Source: Corylus avellana (taxonomy: Eukaryota > Streptophyta > Magnoliopsida > Fagales > Betulaceae). From it: 64,000 nt of DNA. This document shows positions 37,756 through 50,200 of this stretch, one piece after another. The stretch's first letter is position 1; each line of letters opens with the position of its first letter. The stretch is from NCBI RefSeq assembly GCF_901000735.1, contig NC_081549.1:22209584-22273583 (forward strand), in the 5' to 3' direction. The position numbers and the translations under genes are program-made. The notes beneath the pieces were generated by a model. The model saw nothing but the letters and a program-made list of their open reading frames with translations, was not told the origin of the DNA and ran no database searches.

Positions 37756-39714
37756 AAACGAACCCACTTGCTGTGGCTGTGGGAATTATTATTGTATACA
37801 AATCAAATTGCAAATTATGTAAACAGTTAAATAAAAATAAAAAATAACTTAAAAAAAAAAAAAGAGAGCTTGAATGGCCATAGCTTTGTGCTTGATCATC
37901 AGAAGAAGAGCAGAAAGAAACAGTAGAAAATAGGAGGGCGTGGGCAGAGAGAGAGAGAGAGAGAGAGTTGGAAGGAAGAGAAGTAATTGGGCTTAGCTGG
38001 ACGTGCAAAGTGAGCTGGACCTAAGAAACTGGCGAGTTAAGTTAGTATAATTGGGCTAAAATAGCTTTTAGTCTTTCAACTTGTAAAATTGATTCAGAAG
38101 CTTGTTGGGCCATCCTCAAATTGCAACACGTTCTCCATTTTCATATTCAATTCTATCTTCTATATTACATTTTTCACCATTAACATCACTTCCACACACT
38201 TTTCTCTTTAAAAAATGAAAAATGATTTGTGTTAATATTTTGCTCGTATTTTTTTCATATCATCTTACAAATCAACCATTAGATTTGTGGATTTACGTGG
38301 ATTTCATAAATCTAATGGTTGATATATTAAATTTGTAGATGAATATATCATTTTTTTTCAAAAATAGTAAACAAGTGTTTCAAATTTAAAATTTTATCTA
38401 ATTGTATTTTTTTTTTTTTTTCGTTGTTCCATGTCATTTGGAATTTTAGTTTATGGTCTGTAATTTTATAGTAATGGGGTCTGATTTATGATTTGGGTTT
38501 TAGATGTTTTGGTTTTATATTTCTGATATGTACATAGTGTTGTGAATTTTATGTTGATCAAATTTACATGCTCTGCTTGCTTCTTCTTCTTTTTTTTCAT
38601 ACGTTTGGTACTTGTTTTAAGAAAAACATTATTCGATGTGATGTTAGGAATATATTTTTTATATTTTAGGTGTAGATGGACACAAATTTCCTCCAAACTG
38701 ATTTAGAGAAAATTTTTTTCAACTTACTCTAATAAATGCCAAATATCATCTAACATGTGTTGAGTTCCTAAAAACTCAATGTTAGGCTCCTAGGTTAATA
38801 GGAGGGTAATAAATGACTGCTAAGAATATTAAAAAAAACATGTGCATCTCACATGTTATAAGGAATTAGGATTTAGGACCCTTTCTATTTCATTTGAACT
38901 GAAGAGTGGATGTGTATTTTTGTCCCCTCAAAAAGTGAAAAGATAAAAATATCCCTCTACCTATAACTAACTGGATATTATCCAATTCATTTGAACTGAA
39001 AAAGATCATGTTCCATGTTATAAGACAATCGACATTTATTAGAGTAAGTTGAAGAATTTTTTTTTTTTTTTTTCAAGTGTAGTTTAAGCTAGTCCAGTAA
39101 AGGGCACAAATTCTTGTAAAGGCACGAAGTCATCTCCATGCAGGAGATGATTTTGATTTTTGATTTCCCTAGTAATGCAGGAGGTTTTTCAACCACAAGG
39201 GTATCATATCAAAATTTGCTCCTCTGATTTATAGAATCACAGTATCACACCACATAAATGATAAGATAAAAGATCTGACTCTTCACATTCCAAAATCAAA
39301 TTATCGTTCTAATTATTATACCATGTAAATAAATAGAATTGAATCTGTGGTTGAGCTTTGCCCTCTCTGTTTGCATCTTAGATCATCAAAGATATAAGAT
39401 GCCAAAAGAGAAGCCTCTCTGCTGATTCAAAATCTCACCAATAACCATAATGGTATGCAAGCATAGGAGACATAAGCTGAAGACAAAAACTTGGTACCCA
39501 TGCTCATATGCAGACTTGAATCCAACTCCAAGTAAAGGGCATGTCGAGGTACACTGTACACATGCTAGAAGAAATGAATGCAAGAAGGTGCAACAAAAAA
39601 TTGGATAAAGAATTGACTGTAAATACTAATACTACATGAAAAAAGCATAAACGCTACAGCATTTGAGTCTCTCCTGAATGCCTGAAAAGAGTTTCTTCTG
39701 ATCATGTTTTTTGG
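37756..39714. other. Intergenic between WI12-like and PLAC8-like genes
   Basis: No gene seen. Contains a GA microsatellite (about 37950-37968) and an inverted repeat at about 38260-38340 (caaccattagatttgtgga / ataaatctaatggttgatat), probably a short MITE. The last ~300 bp is likely 3'UTR of the minus-strand PLAC8-like gene. Confidence 0.55.
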
Positions 39715-41412
39715 TTAGTCTTCTCTCTGCATGGATGAAAGATCAGGTGGCTTCATAAAATTGTCTAGACCTTCTGCAGAAAACTCCTGGACCATGGGAA
39801 GCTGCCCATTGGGACTATGATGATAGTTTGAGGAGTTTTCAGTCCTGAGCTTAGACAACCTAGAGTTGTTCCAAGGTAAAGAATTAGGGTTGGATCTGAA
39901 TCCAACTACACCATCTTCACGCGGTAAAGGGGAAAGTGGCGGCTGGGTATTCTCATCCTTCTGTTTTTGGCAAAATTTATCTTCCATGATATCATAGAAA
40001 TCAGCTGTTCTAACTTCCTGAGCAAGAGCGCACCAACAACAGAAAAGCCACTCTGCGCAATCTGCAACTGCTGGTTTTCCACAAAAAATGTTATTTGCAG
40101 GCAAGTTGAATCTCTTCCTCATTTGGATCCTCCAGTATCCGCCATAGAGTAAGCCAAACAAACAGAGCACGACACCAGTTAATCCTAAAGCTTCCCTGAC
40201 AATCTCATCATCAATGTTGATGGCAGCCAAATTGAATATCCAAAATGGAGCCATGCAAAAGAGGACAAAAGTTGCAATATGAACATACATATTCCCAAAC
40301 CCAAGTCTTTCCATATTCCACCCAAATACACAAAAACAACAGAAAAGAGAAAGATAGCCTATGGAAATGTTGTCCCAAACATCAAATAGACCGCCTTGCC
40401 ATTTTGGTGCATATTCAACAATCCTCTGCTCATTTCTCAAAGCAAATGAAAATCTTTTTTCCATAGAATTCCTCCTTGGATGGCTGAGCTTAGTGCTGCC
40501 ATTAATAAGAGTTTGAACCTGTCCTTCCTCATCAACTTCAGAGACATACTCCCTCCCAAGGGGACTTACAATAGAGTATACACCTGCTATTGCTGGAGCA
40601 GCAATCGCAACAGAGAGACAGATACCGACACCCACAGCAGGTCGGTTGGATCGTTTGTATCCCAAGTTAAGGCCGCATAAGGCATATTGAGCAAAGCAAT
40701 TTAAATGGAGTAACACAACTACCACCATCATATGGGCCCATTCATATGGCTTGTAAGTACCATTCTTGCAGTATATTTTTCTGAGCGCAGAGATGTCCTT
40801 AGACTTCCACCTGCAGAGAAGCACAAGGTGGTGGAATCGCTTTGGGTGCTGATACAGACACATGAGAGTGAAAAGAGCATTGAGGATTTGATTATTGACC
40901 TCAAACCAGGTATTTCTTTGTGACTTCTTTCGTAGGAGACCATTTAACATACCTGTCATAACGAGAAAAAGGATTGCTCCTGAAATGGCAACACAGATTA
41001 TCCATAAAAGAAGGGCCATGTTCAGTGGGTTCCTAATCCATTCTTTACAGGCTGTCCTCAGAGACTGCCAATCAATCTTATGAGCTAGAACCCCACTGAA
41101 ACGTTCTCGGAAACCTTGGCTGGAAGAAAGTACAGAACGTGAGATTTCATCTTTTTCCTCTGCAATCTGACGGAATTTAGCTGATGGGGAAGCTAAATTA
41201 CCACTGGAGCTGTTTTTCACCAAGCGCAATCTACTGGGAATAATTGATAAAATGTCCTTATTACCTCTTCTAGGATTTTCATCACTCAGTAGTCCCTTCC
41301 GAGATGTTGAAACATGCAGAGCTCCGTTTCCATTATAAACGTACTGGGTCGGACTTGAGGTTGATTCTTCCTGAACCGCAGTAAAGTCTTCCCCATTACT
41401 AGTTGGAATCAT
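39715..41412 (-). CDS. DUF2985/PLAC8 domain multi-pass membrane protein
   Basis: Single coding exon, 565 aa. After a soluble N-terminus (ISRSVLSSSQGFRERFSG) come a DUF2985-type segment (KIDWQSLRTACKEWIRNPLN) and a hydrophobic helix (MALLLWIICVAISGAILFLV). Further membrane segments lie around MMVVVVLLHLNCFAQYALCG, VGVGICLSVAIAAPAIAGVY, YVHIATFVLFCMAPFWIFNL and LGLTGVVLCLFGLLYGGYW. The PLAC8 cysteine-rich core (SLFCCFCVFGWNMERLG) and the family hallmark CAEWLFCCWCALAQEVRT follow. Function unknown; PLAC8 relatives affect organ size and metal transport, but the DUF2985-linked subgroup is uncharacterised. The open frame continues 99 bp upstream without an ATG, so I start at 41412. The 5'UTR is probably spliced. 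Confidence 0.9.
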   Translation of the reverse strand: MIPTSNGEDFTAVQEESTSSPTQYVYNGNGALHVSTSRKGLLSDENPRRGNKDILSIIPSRLRLVKNSSSGNLASPSAKFRQIAEEKDEISRSVLSSSQGFRERFSGVLAHKIDWQSLRTACKEWIRNPLNMALLLWIICVAISGAILFLVMTGMLNGLLRKKSQRNTWFEVNNQILNALFTLMCLYQHPKRFHHLVLLCRWKSKDISALRKIYCKNGTYKPYEWAHMMVVVVLLHLNCFAQYALCGLNLGYKRSNRPAVGVGICLSVAIAAPAIAGVYSIVSPLGREYVSEVDEEGQVQTLINGSTKLSHPRRNSMEKRFSFALRNEQRIVEYAPKWQGGLFDVWDNISIGYLSLFCCFCVFGWNMERLGFGNMYVHIATFVLFCMAPFWIFNLAAINIDDEIVREALGLTGVVLCLFGLLYGGYWRIQMRKRFNLPANNIFCGKPAVADCAEWLFCCWCALAQEVRTADFYDIMEDKFCQKQKDENTQPPLSPLPREDGVVGFRSNPNSLPWNNSRLSKLRTENSSNYHHSPNGQLPMVQEFSAEGLDNFMKPPDLSSMQRED

Positions 41413-42344
41413 TTTACTGCCAAATTTGATTTTTACAAATATCCCGGATTTCAAAAATTCTAAAATCAGAAAGCCTACAAACCACTGCAAAAGACTACAC
41501 AGTGACGCCAATCACTGAAGAAATCCAGAATGCTAAACTACACTGTTCAGATTCAGAAAATACGCGAGGAAAATTTCAGATTGTCACTCTTTGTGGAGAA
41601 TCAGAAAACATAAGACGGAACCGGCTCATCTAGGAAATACTGATGCTACTGTTCTGATAAACAAAGGAACCTGATGAAATATTTGAAGAAAAAAGGAATG
41701 CATTTAGTTGACTCCAATTTAAAAACTTCACTTCTAACTCCAAGAAGAACACAAGCAGAACATGATTGATATATATAGCATGCAAGTTGAATTCTCATAA
41801 CAAAAATGTTGCAATATTTCAAGTACAACTTTAGAACTCAACAAGGTAAGTAATACAAAGACCTGGGGTTCTCCCACCTGACCAGCACATACTTGTTGTC
41901 TAACACCTTGTGAATAAAAGGAGACTAATAATTGGTCATCATAGCACCTAGTTCACAAACAATCCTTCAGGACTAAGTGAAAATCCCAAAAAAGTGATAC
42001 AGAAAGAACATAATTTCTACTTGTTTCATTCCAATTCCGACAGAACCCACCACAAAGCAACAGAATTCTTTTTGTTTTTTCATATATCCACAGCATGATG
42101 CACAACCATTCTTATTAAACAAATAGAACGTTCCAACGAAACAAAGGATAACCAGATAAGCAACGAATCAAACTACGAATTACAACCCATTAAAGAACTC
42201 ACTTTAAACCGAATCTATATCAATTCCAGCATTCTTGTGAAAGCCCAACCCCAGAACTAAAGCAACAAGTAGAAACTGCCATATTTCGGTCGACCCAGAA
42301 AAGAAACAATGATAATCAAGAAAATTGGGAAAGGTAAACAGTAC

Positions 42345-42430
42345 CTCTGAACGGTGGATCAATACCTCTGAATGTTCTTCTTCATCCATCGACCATCGTC
42401 AAAAAGCTTTAGCCGCGTCTGGTCATCGGC
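42345..42430 (-). other. Probable 5'UTR exon with short uORF for the PLAC8-like gene
   Basis: A GC-richer leader with ATG at 42387-42389 (MDEEEHSEVLIHRSE) ends at a consensus donor, cagag|gtactg (42345/42344); an alternative donor, cagag|gtattg, lies 21 bp earlier. A good acceptor, ttcttcag|tgattgg, is at 41515/41514. With either donor the first codon after the junction is TGA, closing a uORF of 15 or 8 codons about 100 nt before the main ATG. The exon 5' end is not defined. Based on consensus only. Confidence 0.5.
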
Positions 42431-43071
42431 AGATAACGACGCGGCGTTGAGTCTTTTGGAGTTTTACTGATTCAACTTTGCAAAAGCGGGACAATTGCCG
42501 ATGTTTCTTTTCTCCTTAATTTCTTTGGTGTTTTCTTACTGTGTCAGCATTTGGAAGATTCTCAGCACTCCAGACGAGACTAGTCCTTCATTTGCTTTTT
42601 CTTTTTAGCTCTTGGCTCTTCTTTTCTTGGTTTTACCGTTCTGGATAACATAATATATATATATTATATAATTTTTTTGAATAAATCTATGGTAAAGTTG
42701 TTAAAATTTAAACTATTACTTTTAATCATATAATTCACATTAAAAGGGATACAACAGGTTAACAAAAGTAATGCATACTTATATACTCGCAAAAAAAAAA
42801 AAAAAGCATACTTACTATGAAAAAAATATGTGAAATATTTAAAGAAAAATAATAATTAAAATTCTAATAGCTACTTTATTTCCTGGGTTGAGAGTAGGCA
42901 ATTAGCCAAACAAAAGTTCTGCTACTTTATTAACTACTAAAAATAATACCAAAAGTTAGATTCGAGAGCGATTGATCTTCCAACAAAATAGTCGATAAAA
43001 TCTTGCAGTTGGTGCGTAAACGAATCTGGAGGTAGCTTTCACTTTTCAGTTACATGAAGGCACGTCTACAA
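42431..43071. other. Intergenic, divergent upstream side of the PLAC8-like gene
   Basis: Promoter side, then AT-rich DNA with an AT repeat (about 42650-42668) and a poly-A run (42788-42804). No gene. Confidence 0.5.
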
Positions 43072-43937
43072 GAGGAGTCCTGTTATGCGGCTGTCTTTTA
43101 GGACATATATTAAAAAATAATAATAATACTAAAATTTTGTATTTGTTTTTTTTTTTTTTTTTGGGTTAGTTAAATTTTTATAATTTAATATTTAATTTTT
43201 AATGCCTCAAAACTTATTTTTAGATTCAAAATTAAAATCTAGGGGTGAAAGGTTAACCCTTTAGGTTTGTATCACCTAAAAGAGATTTAATTATCCTAAA
43301 TTTGGTGCTAATGCCTTAAATTTGGTGCTAATACCTCAAATTTAGTGTTAATTTTTTAAATTGAGATTTCCCTTTAATATCTTTCTTCTTCAATTTTTTT
43401 TTTTTAAAAAAAAAACAAAAAAATTGGCCACGTCAGATTTGGCCGACGCTGGGATGACTCCAAGCTGCCGAAAATCTCAACTCCTACAAGAGAGACAAAG
43501 ACTTACCGCTTAGGTTCTTAGAGTAGAGATTTTCGGCTGCCAATAGTCAGCCAAACCTCTGCCAAGTGAGATTTTATTTTTTTATTTTTTATTTTTATTT
43601 TTATTTTTATTTATTAAAAAAGAAAGAGGTTACAAGGGGATTATAAATGACTGAATTTGAGGCATTAACACCAAATTTAGCATGTCCGAATCCATTTAGG
43701 GTGATACCATCCTTAAAGGATTAACTTTCCACCCATAGGTTTTAAATTTAAATCCAAAAATGAGTTTTGAGGCATTAAAACCCAAATATTAGCTCATCAA
43801 AATTTAGCAAACATAAAAAAATAACAAAATTTTCATTTTTGTTTTTATTTTTATTATTATTTTATTTTTTAGAAGCAGCCACATGTTTGGACGACGCTTG
43901 CTGCCTCAATTTGGCAGCCGCATAGACGGATTCTACC
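43072..43937. mobile_element. Large foldback / MITE-like inverted repeat (~866 bp)
   Basis: The arms pair across nearly the whole element. Outer ends: gaggagtcctgttatgcggc versus reverse-complemented ggtagaatccgtctatgcgg. Middle: taatgcctcaaaacttattt / taatgcctcaaaactcattt and aggttaaccctttagg / aagttaatcctttaagg. Centre: gctgccgaaaatctcaactc / gtagagattttcggctgcc. AT-rich insertions make the arms unequal. No coding capacity. Confidence 0.75.
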
Positions 43938-44299
43938 GCTTATGCATATGGTTAGCATAGTTAATGATATAGGCGATTAAGATAAAACAAAAACATAAAA
44001 TAAAAAAATGCTTGAGATAATATAGTTATTACTGCAGCACCAAGTGACAATTATCACGTTAATCATTAATTAATTAAATTGACAAATTAAATTTCTTTAG
44101 AGTAAAAACTAAGCAACAAAATTTGATAAGTAAATTTAATTATTTAATGACTGAAGTGTGACATATGGATTTATAGTAAAAGTTGCATTACCCTTTATCA
44201 CACTTTTATCTCAAAGCCGACCATAGAGACGGTTGTTTTCTTAATCACACGTTTAATTACAAAAATAAACTTCTTGTAGAAAAATCAAACGCAAGAGTG
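43938..44299. other. Short intergenic / 3' side of the ligase-like gene
   Basis: AT-rich, no gene. The part next to 44300 is presumably the 3'UTR of the minus-strand D-Ala-D-Ala ligase-like gene. Confidence 0.5.
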
Positions 44300-47200
44300 T
44301 CACGTGGATCTCTCTAACGCCAAATCAAGCAGCAAACGGAAGAACTGGCGAGGATACATGGGTGGCTGCTCTGCAAGTGCCTGAGATGCACACAGATCTT
44401 CCAGTGAGAGATATCATCGTGCAGCATGTACGTGCCCGTTAAAAATGAATAGCCACTGTTTTTATATACATCTATCACTTGATTTTTTTTTTTTTTTTTT
44501 TTTTTAAACCATCTTTTTTTCAACATGTGAGATATAAGAAGTTATCAATTCCCAATTTAATTCTCATTAGAAACTAATTAGTCCCTTGGCTGATACTGCT
44601 TTCCAACTAATCAAATCAATTTTCATTGTACATTGTTAAAATATTAATAAAATTATTAAATTCACCATTTACTATCGGTTAAGCTTTTGGATAGCTAGTA
44701 ATTTAACAAGATTTTTTTTTTTTAAAAAAAAATAGTAAGCGGATGATTTAACACGATACCATATTAAGTTACGACTTTTTGGAATAAGTGATTATTGAAC
44801 ATGATAGCAAAACTGAGGCCTTAACTTCGATCTTTGACTCTACAATTTAACTTCCACTTTCAAATACAATATTCTATGTGTTATTTGGTCCATACAAGAG
44901 GAGAATGTTAAAATACTATTTAAATGATTAAATTCATCATTTTCTATCGGCTTAAGCTTATATGAGTTGGACCCCTCAATATTATTTATTTATTTTTAAG
45001 TTTTTCTTATCTAAAAATCTGGTTCTGCCCGGGTTGAGAGAGAGAGAGCGTTGATTTACCTGATGAATCAGAACAGTGGAAGGTGTCATTCCAGGCACTG
45101 TATTGACCTCTATGATCAACACCTGCAAACAGTGAAAGTGGAATTAAAAAGATGTCAACAACAATCAATAAGGTCTTCCATTAATGATTCATGATTACTT
45201 GAAGGCGGTATCTTTCATTTGAAAATGGCAGCACACGTGGATCCCCAAGACTAAAATGATTCACACCACGAGATAACATTGACCATCTCTTAGTGGCCCT
45301 ACCCAAAAACATAAGGCAAAAAGAAAAAAAAGGAAGAAAAAAGGTCCCTTAGTAGAATTAATATACCCTCTAAAGCACATGTTCATGCATAAGGCAAGGG
45401 GGAAAAGCATGTCATGTGACATAATGAAATCAACATACCTCTCCGCTGTCAACATTGACAAATGCATCAATCCGAGAAAATCCTTCTAGTTGCAGAGTGT
45501 TTGCAATGAGTTCAATATGTTCTTTACATCTCTCCAAGGCCTCTTTACTGATTCACGGAAAAGAGCAGGACACAAAGAATAATTCCAAATAAATACAAAG
45601 ATATTGGTAGTAAAAAAGTAAGCCATGACACAGTATGTTTTATAATGAAACAAACAATACAGGTTCCAAAAGCTCTGCTACCAGTGTGGTGTCACATACA
45701 GGAATGTAAGAGTTCCTAACCCTACCTTGATTATTCATTATAACAAAAAATGCAGACATATAAAGTCAAGCAGACAACTATTCAATTAATGATAATAGTG
45801 CAGATGTTTGTAATACACTACTTCAGGAAGATACGTATCTTCCACAAAGACAGCACCAAGAAATTATGGACCAAAGACAATGTTGTACACAGAACACGTC
45901 AACATGAAAGACACATAAGCGCCACAGAAAGCACAATAGAATCCGATGCTATTAGATAACATGAAGTAAAGCGTCTCCTGGAAGATATGTGACAATAGAA
46001 TCTGATAACCAAAAAAAACTTCATTTTCCAAAGAATGAGATTCTTAAAAAAAACCTGATAATTGATAACGGGGGTGGAGTCAGATTGATGCCAGTCCCAC
46101 CTGTCAACGAAGTAATATCTCCGTAAGGTTTGGAAATTAAAAGCAGTGTGCAATAAAGATTGACAAAGCAATGTCCTCGTGATGCAAAACAGTAAGGTTA
46201 CATCATGTTCCATACTTTTACTTCTCGCCTTTTGCTTAATTTTTGGTAGAGGCACTGCTGCTGAGCATCAAAATAGAGCAGTAATAATTATGCTAATTGC
46301 TAAGATAGGGATGCTTCACCCACTAAGGGTTATTCAGCCAAATCCCTAAAATAGGATCTATCTTCACATTTATATGCTTTATTAGACATTTGCTCAAAGG
46401 TGATACATCATCACGCCAATACTGTAATTAATTAATGACACGCAAGAAGAAAACAGGAGCCATAATGCACTTCTGGCTTTTTTTTTTTTGGTGCAATAAT
46501 GAATAACTACAGGCAAAGACATACCTTGGAATTTCTCCTCTAGTGACAAGATATCACCAGTCTCCTTGACAGTAACACTAGGACTCAATGAGTGCATGGA
46601 TCCACGCTTTCCTATAACACCAACAGTTATTTCCACCCATCTACTGCATCCTTTCCACATAAGGCGATGTCCATTTTCATTTGTGGAATTGGATGAAACA
46701 ATTATCTCATCAGTCTCAATAAAAGGTTCAAAGATTAATAGATTTGGAGGAGGGTTTGGCATCTCAATCACTCCATGTGCCTGTATATTAATGAAAAGGA
46801 CATATACACAGGGTACAAAATTAGAAGTTGATAATGGCATTTCAATTGTTGCATGTACAAAGCTAAATGATGATTGAGGGAGATCTATAATAACTTAATA
46901 TATTGCAATTGAATTTAAATCTTAGTGAGAAATGTAATAAAACTAGTCACTAAAGTGGAGAAGCCTAACAAACAACTAACTCTATACTTTCAATAATGAT
47001 AAATGATTAAATGGCATAATGGTGGATTTATTAATGACTTTTTAGATAGCCAGGATGTCATAGAATAAAAGACAATATACTTCTGAATTACATATATCTC
47101 ATTCGCTTATAATTCAGGAATCTGATAGCTCTCACACCAGTTGTTATGCTTGCCTCAGGCAAGTACTGCCATCTATCCTTTCATTTTATTATAAAGGATT

Positions 47201-50200
47201 TGTAAGCAAGTTACATTGCAAAGTTGTTGTCAAACAAAGAGTATAATGCTCGAGGAAAAGCAAGGTTGCGTATCATATTTTAAGATAAAGATACCTGTAA
47301 CAAATTTTACAGATAGGACATGCCATAAAGACAAAAAGGCCATATTGGCAACCAAAAATAAAAATAAAAAACCATTATATGTACCTTTGACAAACTATTT
47401 GAAGGAATCCTTAGAAGGCAGTCCTCCAATGCTTTCACATACACTTCAAGGTCCTTGGCACAGCTGCATGAACAAAAACATTTAGTACCATGTGATTGAA
47501 ATCTGTACAACAAAATTTCGCTATAGGCGCCACATAAATGAATTCACTTGAACAGGTGGCATGTTTTCTAACATCCATTCATCCATAGCACATGAAAAAT
47601 GAAATTAACAAGGGGTATAAACCTACCATAATCTTGCAACCCCAGTTGAACATCCATCTCTTGCTGGTTTAACACATAATGTTTCACACCGAAGCTTTGC
47701 GGTCAAATCATGCCATACATCTAGTATGGGCATGTTCAGGAGATCCTCTTTTCTCCGCACATCTTTGTTTATGGTAAGAACTCCCAAGGTTGCAAGCTGT
47801 ATATATCAAGAGATTTAACGCATGCTTATGGAGGAAAGATGCAACCCATACCGAGGAATAATGATATCAGCAAAACACCACTTATATTTAAGAAGATCAG
47901 TTGCCATACATGGTTAAGAGCAAGAGATGTTGCAACTTTGTCCATACAGGTCTTTGAAGGAATCATTCCAGGGCCTTCAATTGAAAAATGGAAAGGAAAA
48001 ATGAGCATTGATACCAGAAGAAATTATATTTCTCTTGAAACAGTTGTTGATAAGAAAAAGGACCTGTATAAGAAACTCCTTCAGCTTCCAACATAGCCTG
48101 AAGTGTACCATCTTCACCAATGCCTCCATGCACTACACATAATAATAGATAAACCTCATAAAGACCAAAGTATAACATGTTATAACATAGTACATCTGAT
48201 GATAACTAGTAAGTGAAACATATATTTCTTGTATTTTTATATCCACAACAACCAAAGTAAGAAAACTCTTGCAAGGATTTGTCAATAAATTCTATTCATG
48301 CAAAGATGATTCAAGAAGCAGAGTCCACATATTGACTGTATTCAGAATAGTACATTATATAAAGGGTGAATTTTCATTAAATAAATAAATTTTTTTAAAA
48401 AAATTATATACCCAACCCACTCATCAAGCATTAGTTTTAAGTTATCTGGAATTTGACTGAAAAGCAAAACCTGCAATAAAAACTGTTGCCTGAACTTCCT
48501 TGGCTTGCTTGATCCATTGCTCCAAAGAAAATCTCATAGGTGGTTCATCAGCAATATCAAACCCTGTGAACCAACTGTGTTTTGCCAGACCTTCCATGAG
48601 ATCATTCATCACTATGTTCCGTAACTGAGATGTCAGTGCAGCCCGAGTTGGTTCAATTGCCTCTATGCATGCAGCAATCACTTCTTCTGTTGTGTGTCTT
48701 AGCACAAGAGAATAGCTGTAGACAAAGAAATAAATTTACAGATTTGAAGTGTGTAAAACAAATGTATAAAAAAGCAACATAATGGCCATACCAACCAATC
48801 TATACATGCTTAAAAAATTACAAAACCTTGGTGATGAGAAAGTTAGGTTTTGTGATGCGAAAGTCATCTATTTATGCTCAGCCATGCTCTCTCGATCTTT
48901 TACATTTATGATACAGCTTGTTGAACTAAAGGTTAATAGAATGATCTCAAGGGTATTAAATCTATGTAGAAGATATTGCAAAAATCATTACTGAAGAAGC
49001 AGATAAACTATGAAAAGCAACACGCTACAGATGTGGGTGATGGCAACTTCTTGTATCTGACTCTATAATAAACACATTATTTGTAAATGCACGTAAACAT
49101 ACTGAAACTATGGACAACCTTATGTGATGCACAAATATTGTTTTCCTTTCTTCTGTCCCTAGAGAGAGAGAGAGAGAGAGGGAGGAACAAAATACTGACA
49201 CTTACGGTAATGACCAAACTGTTCTGGAGCTCACATCATTTTCCTTATTGTCTGAATCCACACTAGAGGAATATTCACTTGTGGGAGCAAGCAAACATGG
49301 AGTTACTTCAAGCTGTAGCCACCAAATATACCAACTCATACATTATATGATATCTGGAATGCACTTTGACTAAAAATGAAAAACTTTTAAGTATAATATA
49401 GAATGTAAATGCATTTTTTTTGTTCAGTAACAAATAACCAAAATTAATTTTGAGTGCATTCATGGACTAGCCTGCGAAAATTCCTCTATGCAGACTCGTA
49501 ACATTTATGAAACATTCCTCTTTTATAAATCTGCAGTGAACCATCTTTAAGATTTTGCACCTATACCAGATTATGGATTAAAATTTAAGTGAATGTGAAA
49601 AATCTATCCGTACAATAGTCAATTCATGCTTATCATTTATCATCTAGATATTCTAAAAAAATTATAAAAGAAAAACTCTAAAAGCAAGTTATGCTTCAGC
49701 AATTGCACCACCAAACCATTAGGTAAGCAAGACCACTTCATATACCAACATCTCGCTGAATGACACTTACATCATCAAAAGCTTGCAAATTGAGCCAAAC
49801 ATTTGTTCCACTCATAAGAGATACTTGCCGCTCAGATGTGTCCCCTCCAAAAATGACAGAAACTTTGCGGGTGCTTTCCTCATTGGAAATTACTTCTCTA
49901 ATCTGAGAGGACTTTGATCTTCTAGGCAAATGCCTTGATCCACTACTGAATGAAGCAAGATTGGGAAATCGCAAGCAAGCATGGAAAATAATGCTCCGAA
50001 GAATGTTTGAATGAGAAAATCCAACCTGGATATTGGAGATAGTAACTTCTTTTTTATTGTTAAGTAGCAGCACAGAAAATGTTATTAATATAATGATTTA
50101 AGGAATTAAAAAAAAAATGCACACAGTAAATGGTCACCAAGCCCCTTTACAAGGGCATGCAAAAGGCATGAAACGTAATATTTCCATAGCAACATTTAAA

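Noticed and set aside
37243..37767. 174-codon minus-strand ORF opposite the WI12-like gene
   Set aside because: A mirror of a GC-rich conserved coding frame. The plus-strand product has a clear family match; the antisense has none.
46394..46840. 148-codon ORF as a separate gene
   Set aside because: Its core is exon 20 of the ligase gene (46525-46780); the rest is flanking intron read through by chance.
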